Source: a virus
Virus record (IMG/VR): IMGVR_UViG_3300032282_001534
Location: 1-46,829 of that record
Length of the DNA stretch: 46,829 nt
Reading direction: 5' to 3' (one strand)
In this document: positions 8,446-17,803 of the stretch, piece after piece
Layout: each line of letters starts with the position of its first letter
Position numbering within the stretch: the stretch's first letter is position 1
Position numbers and translations under genes: made by a program
The notes under the pieces: model-generated
What the model was told of the DNA's origin: nothing
Database searches by the model: none
What the model saw: only the letters and a program-made list of their open reading frames with translations

Positions 8446-9531
8446 ATGTCTTCTTTGTTAGAACAAGCAATTATTGACGCAACAGCACTTAAAGAAGCTG
8501 CACTTAAAAACGCAGAAGCTCAAGTCTTAGAAAGATATTCAACAGATGTAAAAGAAGCTTTAAAAAATCTTCTAGAACAAGAAGAAGGTTTTACTGAACC
8601 ATCTGCTACAGAACCAACTGGAACAGGTACATCTGCTACTGGTATGGGTGGTGATCAAGCAATGGGTGGTGGTGCAAATATAAAAAATCAAGCACCATCA
8701 GCATTTAGAGATGGTCAAAAATTATGTGCTTGTCCAGAAGATAAAGAACAAGTAACAATTGATTTAAATCTTTCCGATATTGAAGATATGGCAAATGAAG
8801 CAGGAATTCCAGTTGGTGGAAATATGCCAAACCCAGCTACACTAGGTCCAACTCCAAGCGCACAATCAGCAGGGCTTCAAGAAGAATATGAAGTTAATAA
8901 AGATGAGCTTTTAGATCTTTATGAAAAACTTACAGTTGATGCAAGAAACGTTCCTTATGGAAATATAGAGTATCCTGCAAATTCTCTTGAAGTTGAATAC
9001 GCAAAAGATATTTCACTTGCAAAGAAAGCACAACTTGCAGCAGAGCAAGAAGCCTCAGAAGTTGTACAAGAAAACAATAAACTTACAAAAGAAAATAAAA
9101 TATTAGCAAGAAAACTTGATTCAGTTCAAAACAAACTTGCTAAAATTTCTGAAATTGCAGAAGCACTCGCAAACAGAGTTGAAGAGTACGAATCAGCAGT
9201 TTCAACACTTAAAGAGAGGCTTGATACAATAACAGTATCAAATGCCAAACTTTTATACAAAAATAAAGTATTGAATAGTAACTCCTTGAATGAGCGACAA
9301 AAATTTAAGATTGTCGAAGCACTATCCAATGCAGAATCAGCAGATGAAGCAAAAACAATCTATCAAACACTTCAAAGCACCGTGTCGAGTGACAATAAAG
9401 TTGCTGCTCCAAAATCACTTAGCGAAGCAATAAATAGAACTTCATCAATCATAATGCAAACCAGACAAAACGATGCACCACCTCCAGTAATTGAGAGAAT
9501 GCAAAGATTAGCTGGTATTAAAAATAAATAA
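8446..9531 (+). CDS. Prohead scaffold (core) protein, gp22-like
   Basis: 361 residues from ATG 8446 (GGAG at 8433; an upstream in-frame TTG at 8431 lacks any ribosome site and is rejected). It is Ala/Glu/Lys-rich, with a predicted long coiled coil from about residue 185 to 290 (AEQEASEVVQENNKLTKENK and on), a Gly/Met/Thr-rich low-complexity segment (about 60-85) and an N-terminal helix containing L-L-E-Q-E-E. It lies directly upstream of the major capsid gene, where T4 carries gene 22. It would assemble inside the prohead and be degraded by the prohead protease, which is not in this window. Assignment rests on position and coiled-coil character. Confidence 0.75.
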   Translation: MSSLLEQAIIDATALKEAALKNAEAQVLERYSTDVKEALKNLLEQEEGFTEPSATEPTGTGTSATGMGGDQAMGGGANIKNQAPSAFRDGQKLCACPEDKEQVTIDLNLSDIEDMANEAGIPVGGNMPNPATLGPTPSAQSAGLQEEYEVNKDELLDLYEKLTVDARNVPYGNIEYPANSLEVEYAKDISLAKKAQLAAEQEASEVVQENNKLTKENKILARKLDSVQNKLAKISEIAEALANRVEEYESAVSTLKERLDTITVSNAKLLYKNKVLNSNSLNERQKFKIVEALSNAESADEAKTIYQTLQSTVSSDNKVAAPKSLSEAINRTSSIIMQTRQNDAPPPVIERMQRLAGIKNK

Positions 9532-9550
9532 CATTTAAGGAGTTATTACT

Positions 9551-11311
9551 ATGTCTATTATTGAAAAATTGACAGAGGGTATGGTACAAAGAGATCTTCA
9601 AGCAGAAGGCTCAGCCCTCTTAGGAAAATGGGAAAGAACTGGTCTTCTTGAAGGTCTTTCCTCAGAAAGAACAAAACACACAATGGCTAGACTTCTTGAG
9701 AATCAAGCTAAAGAGCTTCTTCGTGAGTCTACATCAATGGCCGCAGGCGACGTAGAAGGTTTTGCTGCTGTAGCATTCCCAATCGTCCGCAGAGTATTCG
9801 CTGGTCTTATCGCCAACGATCTCGTAAGCGTTCAACCAATGAGCCTTCCATCTGGCCTCATCTTCTTCCTTGATTTCCAAATCTCTTCAACAGCAGGTTC
9901 TGGTCCAAGATTAGGTGCTGCTGCTGGTGACTCAATTTATGGTCAAGGCGTAACTGGTCAACAAATCACTGGCGGTGTTAGCTTAACTGGCTTAAACGCT
10001 GAGAAAGGTTTCTACAACCTTAATAACGGTTATACCTCACCAACTGGCTCTTACTCTGGTCCAGCATTCGTATCTCTTGCTTCTGGTGTCTTTGGCGATG
10101 GTACACTTGATAAATGGGTTCGTTATGATGCAGATTTCCTTTCTGGTGCATCTGGTACAGGCACAGCCCTTGTATTGGTATCAGCAAGCTTAGCTTCACT
10201 TTCTAACTTTAACAAGAAAGATTTTGTTGCTATTTCGCTTAACGGTACTACACCAAACTTAACTGGTTCTAACAATTCAACATTAGTAAGAAGACTTACA
10301 AGAACTGGTGATGGCACAGTAGTCGGTTCACACACAACCTCAGCCGATGCAGTTTACTTTGTATTTGCTGGTGCTGCTGGTGTTACTGCTGCTAACGTTG
10401 CTACAGACGTAACAACTTCTGCTGGAACATTAAGCTTCCCAATAGTTGATCCATTTGGTACTTCTGTAACTGCTGGCCCAACTAACGCACTTGGCGCAAT
10501 TGCTGGTACTGGCACATGGGGTCTTGAGGCTCAAGCTAATATTCCAGAAATTGATATCAAAGTTGATTCAATCAGCATCACCGCTGTAACCAAGAAAATG
10601 AAAGCAAAATGGACACCAGAACTTGGTCAAGATCTTAATGCTTATCACAATCTTGATGCAGAAGTTGAACTTACATCAATTCTTTCAGAACAAATCGGTC
10701 TTGAAATAGATCGTGAAATTCTTGAAGACCTCGTTAAAGGCGCAACCGCTGGTACTTATTACTGGGCAAGATCTCCAGGTCTTTTCGTCAACAGAACAAC
10801 TGGTGTCGAAATTGGCGCATCAGCTAAAGCTCCAGACTTCACTGGTACTGTTTCAGCATGGTATGAAACATTGATTGAAACAATCAATGACGTATCTGCT
10901 CAAATTCACAGAAAGACACTTCGCGGTGGTGCAAACTTCCTCGTATGTGGTCCAGAAACCGCCAATATTCTTGAGTTCACTTCTGGCTTCAGAGCTAAAG
11001 TAACTCACGAAGATGAGAAAGGCGAGGTCGGCGCAGTTAATGTTGGTTCAATCTCCAAGAAATGGGACGTTTACGTTGATCCATACTTCCTTCGTAACGT
11101 AATCCTTGTTGGTCGCAAAGGCTCCAGCTTCCTTGAGTCTGGTTACGTCTATGCTCCATACGTTCCACTACAAGTCACTCCTACCATCTTTGGTACTGAG
11201 GACTTTGTACCACGCAAAGGCGTAATGACACGTTACGCTAAGAAAATGGTCAAACCAGACCTTTACGGCTTGGTCATCATTCGTGGTATGCTTGGCGAAA
11301 GCGGCGCTTGA
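9551..11311 (+). CDS. Major capsid protein, gp23-like
   Basis: 586 residues, strong AAGGAG 9 nt upstream. Conserved gp23 signatures include VAFPIVRRVFAGLIANDLVS followed by VQPMSLPSGLIFFLDFQ (about residues 76-115) and a C-terminus with IFGTEDFVPRKGVMTRYAKK and YGLVIIRGMLGE. The first ~59 residues are helical and end in L-L-R-E, matching the (L/I)-x-E cleavage rule of T4 prohead protease; T4 gp23 loses 65 residues at a comparable site. A variable Gly/Ser/Thr-rich insertion (about residues 115-300) probably forms the surface domain. Codons here are enriched in C-ending forms compared with neighbours, as expected of the most abundant phage protein. A terminator follows. Confidence 0.95.
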   Translation: MSIIEKLTEGMVQRDLQAEGSALLGKWERTGLLEGLSSERTKHTMARLLENQAKELLRESTSMAAGDVEGFAAVAFPIVRRVFAGLIANDLVSVQPMSLPSGLIFFLDFQISSTAGSGPRLGAAAGDSIYGQGVTGQQITGGVSLTGLNAEKGFYNLNNGYTSPTGSYSGPAFVSLASGVFGDGTLDKWVRYDADFLSGASGTGTALVLVSASLASLSNFNKKDFVAISLNGTTPNLTGSNNSTLVRRLTRTGDGTVVGSHTTSADAVYFVFAGAAGVTAANVATDVTTSAGTLSFPIVDPFGTSVTAGPTNALGAIAGTGTWGLEAQANIPEIDIKVDSISITAVTKKMKAKWTPELGQDLNAYHNLDAEVELTSILSEQIGLEIDREILEDLVKGATAGTYYWARSPGLFVNRTTGVEIGASAKAPDFTGTVSAWYETLIETINDVSAQIHRKTLRGGANFLVCGPETANILEFTSGFRAKVTHEDEKGEVGAVNVGSISKKWDVYVDPYFLRNVILVGRKGSSFLESGYVYAPYVPLQVTPTIFGTEDFVPRKGVMTRYAKKMVKPDLYGLVIIRGMLGESGA

Positions 11312-11337
11312 TAAAGTAGCCTAATTAGGCAAAGAAG

Positions 11338-11370
11338 CCCCCCATTCCAAAAGGTTTGGGGGGTTTTCTT
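11338..11370 (+). terminator. Strong intrinsic terminator after capsid gene
   Basis: CCCCCCA (11338-11344) pairs with TGGGGGG (11357-11363), loop of 12 nt, then TTTTCTTATTT. It follows the capsid stop by 26 bp. A short palindrome GCCTAATTAGGC (11319-11330) lies between. Confidence 0.9.
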
Positions 11371-11380
11371 ATTTATTCAA

Positions 11381-11388
11381 ACTATTTA
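11381..11388 (+). promoter_or_regulatory. ACTATTTA box after capsid terminator
   Basis: ACTATTTATTTT starts 11 nt after the T-tract of the capsid terminator and 44 nt before ATG 11425. A terminator followed at once by this box is what a promoter that restarts transcription would look like. Confidence 0.55.
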
Positions 11389-11424
11389 TTTTGTTGGTTA
11401 AAAGCCAATAGGAGGGTTTTTAAA

Positions 11425-11850
11425 ATGGGTTCTAAATTTAGCGTAGCAAGAATGAGAAAAGAACTTGCTGCTCAAACAATGACAACTGTTACTACATCTG
11501 GTGATATATTGGCTGGTGGCTTTTCATTATATGATGTTGGAGCATTAGCTGCTGCTGGTAATGCTCAATCTAATGCTGCTACTATAGTAAATCACGTTAC
11601 TATGGTAAGTGCTGCTGATGGAACAAAAGGTGTTGTATTGCCACTTGCTGTAACTAATGGTGAATTTTATGCTGTTGGTAATACAGTTTCAAATCAAACA
11701 TTAAAGTTATATCCAAGCACAGGTTCTGCTATTAACGGTGCAGCAGTTGATGCTTCCATTAATATAACAGGTTCTGGTGCTGCACTTTGCTTTTATGCTT
11801 CTTCAAGCATTGGAGCAAAATGGTTAGTAATTGATCGTGGTTTGACCTAA
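11425..11850 (+). CDS. Capsid decoration / head-fibre-like protein
   Basis: 141 residues from ATG 11425 with a strong AGGAGG; a longer frame from TTG 11356 is rejected because it reads through the upstream terminator. After a short basic N-terminus (KFSVARMRKEL) comes an all-beta domain with GVVLPLAVTNGEFYAVGN, LKLYPSTGSAINGAAV and a final AKWLVID. This layout (value, then I-N-G, then aromatic-Trp end) matches small phage head-decoration and head-fibre domains and resembles the C-terminal module of the fibre proteins at 3194, 4150 and 4818. It has its own box, ribosome site and terminator, consistent with high expression. It probably sits on the capsid surface. Confidence 0.55.
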   Translation: MGSKFSVARMRKELAAQTMTTVTTSGDILAGGFSLYDVGALAAAGNAQSNAATIVNHVTMVSAADGTKGVVLPLAVTNGEFYAVGNTVSNQTLKLYPSTGSAINGAAVDASINITGSGAALCFYASSSIGAKWLVIDRGLT

Positions 11851-11876
11851 TATAGATTAAAAGTATTGTTACTTTT

Positions 11877-11910
11877 AGAATCCCTCCTTAATTGGGGGGA
11901 TTCTTTTATT
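11877..11910 (+). terminator. Intrinsic terminator
   Basis: AGAATCCCTCC (11877-11887) pairs with GGGGGGATTCT (11894-11904), 11 bp with one T-G wobble and a 6-nt loop, followed by TTTATTTAT. Confidence 0.9.
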
Positions 11911-11914
11911 TATA

Positions 11915-11922
11915 ACTATTTA
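11915..11922 (+). promoter_or_regulatory. ACTATTTA box
   Basis: ACTATTTAAAG starts 5 nt after the terminator T-tract and 31 nt before ATG 11946, with AGGAG between. Same terminator-box-ribosome-site order as at 11338-11425. Confidence 0.55.
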
Positions 11923-11945
11923 AAGTATTGAGGAGTATTTATTGA

Positions 11946-13235
11946 ATGGCAGTTCCAACCCTAACTCCTGCATCTACTTTAAGCGCAGTTGTTTTACCAT
12001 CAAGCGGAAATCCTGCTGATGTTTCTTTAGCATTACCTTTAGGAATTTATTCATCAAATACTGACTTTCTTTCTGGTGCAGCAGATCAAGTTGCTTTTGT
12101 TTATAAAAGACTTGGTGGCGATGTATTAGATATTGAATTAACAACAGGTAATATTTATGCAGCTTATGAAGAAGCAGTACTAGAATATTCTTATCTTGTT
12201 AATCTTCATCAATCAATCAACTCTCTCCCAACATTACTAGGCTCAGCTACTGGTTCATTTAACCAAGATGGTGAATTTGTGTCTGGATCCGCGCTTGCTG
12301 GTAAAAATCCAGAACTAGCTTATCCAAAATATAATTTACATTATGCTTCAAGATATGGCGATGCTTTCTCAACAGAAGTTGGTGTTGGTGGTATAGAACC
12401 AATATACTCTGCTTCTATACCAATAACACCAGAAGTTCAAGATTACGATTTGCAATCAATAATTGAATCTGCATCATTAAATAATTACGAACCTGCTACT
12501 GGTGGTCCTGTTCCTTATTCTGGGTCTGTTGGAAATAAAAGAGTAATTATAAGAAGAGTATTCTACAAAACTCCAAATTCAATGTGGAGATTTTTTGGTT
12601 ATTATGGTGGTTTAAATGCTATCGGCAATCTTTCTTCTTATGGTCAATATGCTGATGATAGTACCTTTGAGGTAATTCCAACATGGCATAACAAACTTCA
12701 AGCTATGGCATATGAGACAGCAATTTATACAAGAAATTCTCACTTCTCGTATGAAATTAGAAACAATAGAATAAGATTTTTTCCTAATCCACCAGACATA
12801 GGTATTACTCATTATTGGGTTGAATTTACAATAACTAATCAATCAAATCCTTGGGAAACAACATCTGGTTCTGCTGATGATACTGTTGGTGGTGTAAATA
12901 ATATGAACACACTTCCATTTGCTAACATACCTTATAATAGTATAAATTCAATTGGTAAACAATGGATACGCAGATATGCTCTAGCTATTTGTAAAGAAGT
13001 TCTTGGACAGATAAGATCTAAGTTTAGTACTATTCCAATTCCTGGCGAAAGCGTAACTTTAAATGGTACAGCATTAATGAGTGAAGGCAAAGAAGAGAGA
13101 AAAGAATTGAAAGAAGAACTTAATAAAATTCTTGAACAAATCACTTATCATAAGCTTTCTGAAATTGAAGGCAAAATGTCTGATGATATGCAAAAGATTA
13201 ATCAAAAAATTCCTATCCTCATTTATACGGGTTGA
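11946..13235 (+). CDS. Virion connector / neck-region structural protein
   Basis: 429 residues. A mixed alpha/beta protein with a Trp/Tyr-rich core (FYKTPNSMWRFFGYYGG), an IGKQWIRRYALAICKEVLGQ helix and a C-terminal charged helix (GKEERKELKEELNKILEQ). The helix segment followed by IRSKFSTIPIPGESVTLNG belongs to a family I recall from large T4-like and marine phages, usually annotated as a neck or virion protein. Its position between the capsid/decoration genes and the sheath is where T4 carries the neck and tail-completion genes (13, 14, 3, 15). Precise T4 equivalent unresolved. The next gene starts 10 nt downstream without a Shine-Dalgarno, implying coupling. Confidence 0.5.
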   Translation: MAVPTLTPASTLSAVVLPSSGNPADVSLALPLGIYSSNTDFLSGAADQVAFVYKRLGGDVLDIELTTGNIYAAYEEAVLEYSYLVNLHQSINSLPTLLGSATGSFNQDGEFVSGSALAGKNPELAYPKYNLHYASRYGDAFSTEVGVGGIEPIYSASIPITPEVQDYDLQSIIESASLNNYEPATGGPVPYSGSVGNKRVIIRRVFYKTPNSMWRFFGYYGGLNAIGNLSSYGQYADDSTFEVIPTWHNKLQAMAYETAIYTRNSHFSYEIRNNRIRFFPNPPDIGITHYWVEFTITNQSNPWETTSGSADDTVGGVNNMNTLPFANIPYNSINSIGKQWIRRYALAICKEVLGQIRSKFSTIPIPGESVTLNGTALMSEGKEERKELKEELNKILEQITYHKLSEIEGKMSDDMQKINQKIPILIYTG

Positions 13236-13245
13236 TAAATAAATA

Positions 13246-14154
13246 ATGTCAAATATTTTAAAAGAAATAGAATTCCAACCATCAACAATAGAAACAATAG
13301 ATTTTGCTGTATTTGAATGGTTAAATGAGAAGATGAATATTCATTCTACAACCAATGAAGGATGGAGAAAAGTCCCAGTTATTTGGACTTCAGCAGAAAG
13401 AGCACATCAAATAAAGAATGACCAAGATATTCGCGATTCTTCTGGTATGTTGAAGTATCCAATTATAACATTGGAAAGAACAACTATAAATAAAGACCCA
13501 CAGAAAAAAGGTTCAGTACCAGCAAACATAAGAGATGTAAATGATGAAAAAGGTGGCACTATAACAATAGCAAGAAGAATACAGCAAGATAAAACTTCTA
13601 ATTTTCAAAATGCTGATTTAAATAAGTTACTTGGTGCTAATCAAAATATTAAAAGAGGAAACTCAAGAACTTTACAGAATAAAGCTGGTTTATATGAATT
13701 AAGAGATCAAAGATCTTTATCTAATAAAAAAGTTGTTTATGAAACTGTAACAATACCAATCCCTGTCCATGTAACTGTTATGTATAACATCTTTATTAAA
13801 ACAGAATATGTACAACAAATGAACGAGATAATAACCCCATTTTTTACTAAAAACGGAAACACAAGATCAATAATATTAAATAAAGATAATCATAGATTTG
13901 AAGCATTTATGAATGGAGATTTTACACAAGAAAACAATTATTCATCTTTAAATGAAGAAAGAAAAGTTTATGGTTCTAAAATAAGTTTAGAGGTTCTTGG
14001 AAAACTAATCGGATCTGATGTTAATCAAGATAGACCAAAAATTGTTATAAGAGAAAATGCAGTTGAGTTTAAATTTCCAAGAGAAAGTGTAGTATTTGGC
14101 GATCAAATTGAAGGATTAGATATAAATAAAAATAAACGTAAATTAGTAGAATAG
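13246..14154 (+). CDS. Putative tail-completion / tail-terminator protein
   Basis: 302 residues immediately upstream of the sheath gene, the place of T4 gene 15 (tail terminator, sheath stabiliser). The core has a beta-rich segment (VTIPIPVHVTVMYNIFIKTE) then YVQQMNEIITPFFTKNGNTR, and a C-terminal strand set (RPKIVIRENAVEFKFPRESV). Length is similar to T4 gp15 (272). I recognise the family only as a conserved protein of large myoviruses, so the tail-completion role rests mainly on position. No membrane segment or signal peptide. No Shine-Dalgarno; probably coupled to the gene before. Confidence 0.4.
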   Translation: MSNILKEIEFQPSTIETIDFAVFEWLNEKMNIHSTTNEGWRKVPVIWTSAERAHQIKNDQDIRDSSGMLKYPIITLERTTINKDPQKKGSVPANIRDVNDEKGGTITIARRIQQDKTSNFQNADLNKLLGANQNIKRGNSRTLQNKAGLYELRDQRSLSNKKVVYETVTIPIPVHVTVMYNIFIKTEYVQQMNEIITPFFTKNGNTRSIILNKDNHRFEAFMNGDFTQENNYSSLNEERKVYGSKISLEVLGKLIGSDVNQDRPKIVIRENAVEFKFPRESVVFGDQIEGLDINKNKRKLVE

Positions 14155-14174
14155 TGCTTTTACAATATAATATT

Positions 14175-14182
14175 ACTATTTA
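14175..14182 (+). promoter_or_regulatory. ACTATTTA box before the sheath gene
   Basis: ACTATTTATTTATGATTATAAT lies in the 64-bp gap before the sheath, 44 nt from ATG 14219; GGGAG is the ribosome site. No terminator precedes it here. A TATAAT hexamer at 14191 lies within the same stretch, so a sigma70 -10 is an alternative reading, though no -35 is evident. Confidence 0.5.
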
Positions 14183-14218
14183 TTTATGATTATAATAAAA
14201 TACAGGGAGTGATTAACA

Positions 14219-17086
14219 ATGTCAGTATCAAAATTTAAGTTTGTATCACCTGGCGTTTTCGTAAAAGAATTCGACAATTCACAAATTGCTGCTGGTGCCG
14301 TAGGCGTAGGACCAACCATAATTGGCCGTCTTGAAAGAGGACCAGCAATGCGACCAGTTCGCCTAGGCTCAATGTCAGACTTTGTTGAGATATTCGGCAA
14401 CCCAGTAGCTGGTAGAGTTTCAAATGATTGTTGGAGAGATGGCAATTACGCTGCTCCAACTTACGCTGCTTATGCAATACAAGCTTGGTTAAGAAATACT
14501 CCATCTGTAAACGTCATAAGACTTCTTGGAGCCGAGCATGTAAACGCCACAGACGATACAGGCAAAGCAGGATGGAAAGTAAATAATCCAAGTACCGCTG
14601 GTAACTCTGGTGGTGCTTATGGCTTGTTTCTTGTAAACTCTGGTTCAACAAATCTTACTGGCACACTAGCAGCAGTATGGTACTTAACAACTGGCTCTAT
14701 TGCTCTCACTGGTACATTAGCAGCAGGCACTGAAACTTTCCAAGGCTCAAACACACTATTCAAGAGTGATGGAGAAAATTCAGAATTCAAAGTTGTACTA
14801 CTTGACGGTGGTGGTAATCAAGCTTTAAAAACTTCTTTCAACTTCAATAAAGATAGTAACAAATATATTCGTGACGTTTTTAATACAAATGCTTCTTTAA
14901 CCAATTCAACTATTACAAGAACAAGTAATCTTAAAAATTATTGGTTAGGTGAAACATTTGATAGATCAGCAGCAGAGTATGTTACTGAAACAGCCGCTGG
15001 TAAAGTATATGGTTTCGTAGCTCCATTGGCAGCTAATATTGATTCATCTTCAAAAGCTCATGGTGGTTATTTTAGAACTGGAATGAAAAAATCCAAAACA
15101 GGTTGGTTCTTTAGCCAAGATTTAGGATTTGATACTTCCTCATATTCTCCAACCAATATGACAAAACTTTTCAGATTTATTACTGTTGATTCTGGAGAGT
15201 GGGAATCAAAGAATCTTAAGATTGCAATTTCAGACATAAAAGGTCCAAGAACCAATTATGAACAATATGGTACATTCTCTGTAGAAATTAGAAGAGCAAA
15301 TGATACCGATTTGAATCCACAAATAATTGAAAGATTTACAAACCTAAATCTAAACCCAGCTTCTGAAAACTACATTGCAAGAAAGATAGGTGATAGATTT
15401 ATTGAATGGAGCGATACTGAAAAGAGATACAGAGAGTTTGGTAACTATCCAAATCTTTCAAGATACGTTTATGTAGAAATGAATCAAGAAGTAGACAATG
15501 CTTTAACTGATCCAAAACTACTTCCATTTGGTTTCTATGGCCCTGTAAGATTCAAACAACTTCAAGTTCTTGGAACTGGTTCTACTGCTACTCCATCAAA
15601 CACTTTCGTTGTAGCTTCTGGTTCACAAAACCAAGCTGGTGCATCTAAGTTCTTAAAAATTACAGGAAGCATAACAAATACATTCGACGCAAAATTCCTA
15701 TTCCCAGCACCAGCGTTAAGAGTATCAGCTTCAGCAGAGAAACTTAACGATTATACAAAAGCTTACTTTGGTTATGATGTAACTTTAAAAGCTACAAAGA
15801 CTGAGGTTGATAAATCATATGTTGATTATGTAAGAATGGCCCCAAGTTTCTATAGCAACGATCCAGATTCTACCAACATTGAAAGCAACAGAGAATTCTC
15901 TTTCTACTTCACATTAGATGATATATCTGGCTCTTCTACTGATGGTGCAGTATATACTTCTGGAAGCAGAGTTGCTGGTACTTCAATAACTGCAAATGGT
16001 TATGTAAATCAATTAACTACACTAACTTCTTCTGCTGGTTATGAAGCAGTTTTGAGTGCTGGTTTCAACAAATTTGTTGCTCCATTGGTTGGAGGCTTTG
16101 ATGGTCTTGATATAACAGAAACTGATGCATTTAGAAACTCACAATTCAATGGTACAGAAACTGAACTTAATAGCTATGAGTTATATACGCTACGCAGAGC
16201 AGTTGATACAGTAGCAGACCCAGAATTAATAGTCACAGACATAATTGCAATGCCAGGAGTTACAAACACAAATGTAACTACTCACATGGTTACAACAGCA
16301 GAAAATCGTGCTGACTGTATGGCTATTATTGATCTCCCAAGCTATAAACCAGATTCTGAAGGACAAGTAACAACTTCTGATAGATTAGGCGCAACAGTTG
16401 ATTCTGTAGTAAATACTCTAAAAGCTAGAAGCTTTAATTCAAGTTATGGTGCAACCTACTATCCTTGGGTACAAATCAGAGATACTATAAGTAATCAAAA
16501 CGTATGGGTTCCACCATCAGTTGTTGCTCTAGGTGCTCTTTCTTATGGTCAAGCATCACAAGAACTTTGGTTTGCCCCAGCAGGATTTACCAGAGGTGGT
16601 TTAAGTGAAGGTCGTGGCGGTGTTCCAGTATTAGCTGTAGCACAAAGACTTAACTCAAGAGAACGTGATTTGCTATATGAAGCTAATATCAACCCAATTG
16701 CACAATTCCCAGCAGAAGGCATTGTAATCTTTGGTCAAAAGACTCTTCAAGTTACACCATCTGCACTTGATAGAATTAACGTTCGTAGATTAATGATCTA
16801 CTTGAAGAGAGAGATTTCAACAATCGCTTCAACACTTCTCTTTGATCAAAACGTTTCTTCTACATGGTCAAGATTTAAGTCACAAGTAGAACCATTCTTA
16901 GAGAGCGTTAAATCTAGACTCGGTATAACTGAATACAGATTGATTCTTGATAGTACAACAACAACCCCAGATCTTGTCGATAGAAATATTCTCTACGCAA
17001 AGATTTACTTAAGACCAGCTAGAGCAATTGAATTTATTGCAATTGACTTTAATATTTCAAGTTCTGGTGCAGCATTTGCAGACTAA
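14219..17086 (+). CDS. Contractile tail sheath protein, gp18-like
   Basis: 955 residues, much longer than T4 gp18 (659). The N-terminus (FVSPGVFVKEFDNS, GPTIIGRLERGPAM, MSDFVEIFGNP) and C-terminus (RLNSRERDLLYEANINPI, FPAEGIVIFGQKTL, DRINVRRLMIYLKREI, LRPARAIEFIAIDFN) carry the conserved sheath core and handshake regions. The middle (about residues 130-620) is Ser/Thr/Tyr-rich and probably forms surface protrusions. The sheath drives contraction and pushes the tube through the host envelope. It stands directly before the tube gene, as in T4. Single gene, no frameshift. Confidence 0.95.
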   Translation: MSVSKFKFVSPGVFVKEFDNSQIAAGAVGVGPTIIGRLERGPAMRPVRLGSMSDFVEIFGNPVAGRVSNDCWRDGNYAAPTYAAYAIQAWLRNTPSVNVIRLLGAEHVNATDDTGKAGWKVNNPSTAGNSGGAYGLFLVNSGSTNLTGTLAAVWYLTTGSIALTGTLAAGTETFQGSNTLFKSDGENSEFKVVLLDGGGNQALKTSFNFNKDSNKYIRDVFNTNASLTNSTITRTSNLKNYWLGETFDRSAAEYVTETAAGKVYGFVAPLAANIDSSSKAHGGYFRTGMKKSKTGWFFSQDLGFDTSSYSPTNMTKLFRFITVDSGEWESKNLKIAISDIKGPRTNYEQYGTFSVEIRRANDTDLNPQIIERFTNLNLNPASENYIARKIGDRFIEWSDTEKRYREFGNYPNLSRYVYVEMNQEVDNALTDPKLLPFGFYGPVRFKQLQVLGTGSTATPSNTFVVASGSQNQAGASKFLKITGSITNTFDAKFLFPAPALRVSASAEKLNDYTKAYFGYDVTLKATKTEVDKSYVDYVRMAPSFYSNDPDSTNIESNREFSFYFTLDDISGSSTDGAVYTSGSRVAGTSITANGYVNQLTTLTSSAGYEAVLSAGFNKFVAPLVGGFDGLDITETDAFRNSQFNGTETELNSYELYTLRRAVDTVADPELIVTDIIAMPGVTNTNVTTHMVTTAENRADCMAIIDLPSYKPDSEGQVTTSDRLGATVDSVVNTLKARSFNSSYGATYYPWVQIRDTISNQNVWVPPSVVALGALSYGQASQELWFAPAGFTRGGLSEGRGGVPVLAVAQRLNSRERDLLYEANINPIAQFPAEGIVIFGQKTLQVTPSALDRINVRRLMIYLKREISTIASTLLFDQNVSSTWSRFKSQVEPFLESVKSRLGITEYRLILDSTTTTPDLVDRNILYAKIYLRPARAIEFIAIDFNISSSGAAFAD

Positions 17087-17119
17087 TACTAATTACAATA
17101 TATTAGGGAGAAATAAGTA

Positions 17120-17767
17120 ATGGCAACATTTTGGAGTTCAGCAAACGTAGAACCAAAAAGAAAGTTTAAATTTTTAGTACAATTCAATCCAATAAGTGGA
17201 GACTTTGATGTTCCTTCATTTGTTGTGAAGAAAATTGATAAACCTGGATTTACAATAACAGAAACTAAACATACCTTTTTAGGTCATAACTTTTTCTTTC
17301 CTGGTAAATTAGAGTGGAAAGAAATAAGTATGTCTATTGTAGATCCTGCTGGAACTGGTGTCAGTCAAAATTCTGTTATTGAAATTGGAGAGCAAATACC
17401 AGATATGACAAGAAATCTAACACAAATACTTAGTGCTTTTGGTTATCAAAACCCAGCAAAAGTTGCACAAGCTTTAAATAGTGGTGGTGATGTTAATGCT
17501 GGAACTGCTGGTACAGGTATCAAATCTTTTTCAAAAGCTGGTGCAGTTGCTACTACAGGTAATGTAAATATTCTACAAATCGATGATGACGGTAATGTTG
17601 TTGAAAAATGGGCTTTAAGAAATGCTTGGATCAAAGACATTCAATTTGGTTCTAATGATTACAGTTCAGATGATGCACAAGAAGTAACAGTTAAACTTAG
17701 ATACGATTGGGCAGAATTCTACTCTGTTGGTAAAGATGGAGCAGAAACTGCTTCTAGCTACGTTTAA
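17120..17767 (+). CDS. Tail tube protein, gp19-like
   Basis: 215 residues with GGGAG ribosome site. Opening FWSSANVEPKRKFKFLVQF, core VKKIDKPGF and LEWKEISMSIVDP, and closing WALRNAWIKDIQFGSNDYSS with a DDAQEVTVKLRYDWAEF strand are tube-protein features. A Gly/Ala/Thr-rich loop (about residues 115-150) may line the inside or surface. Tube rings stack inside the sheath and carry DNA. Length is slightly above T4 gp19 (163). A longer paralogue follows at once. Confidence 0.9.
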   Translation: MATFWSSANVEPKRKFKFLVQFNPISGDFDVPSFVVKKIDKPGFTITETKHTFLGHNFFFPGKLEWKEISMSIVDPAGTGVSQNSVIEIGEQIPDMTRNLTQILSAFGYQNPAKVAQALNSGGDVNAGTAGTGIKSFSKAGAVATTGNVNILQIDDDGNVVEKWALRNAWIKDIQFGSNDYSSDDAQEVTVKLRYDWAEFYSVGKDGAETASSYV

Positions 17768-17778
17768 ACCATAAAATA

Positions 17779-17786
17779 ATTATTTA
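17779..17786 (+). promoter_or_regulatory. Variant of the ACTATTTA box (ATTATTTA)
   Basis: ATTATTTATTAGACTAAATACTAGT fills the gap before ATG 17804, which has no Shine-Dalgarno. The first eight bases differ by one from the recurrent box. CTAAATACTA within it also resembles the T4 late promoter core TATAAATA. Weak candidate. Confidence 0.25.
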
Positions 17787-17803
17787 TTAGACTAAATACT
17801 AGT

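Noticed and set aside
11319-11330. Palindrome GCCTAATTAGGC as an operator
   Set aside because: Single copy, directly upstream of a strong terminator; no support for protein binding.
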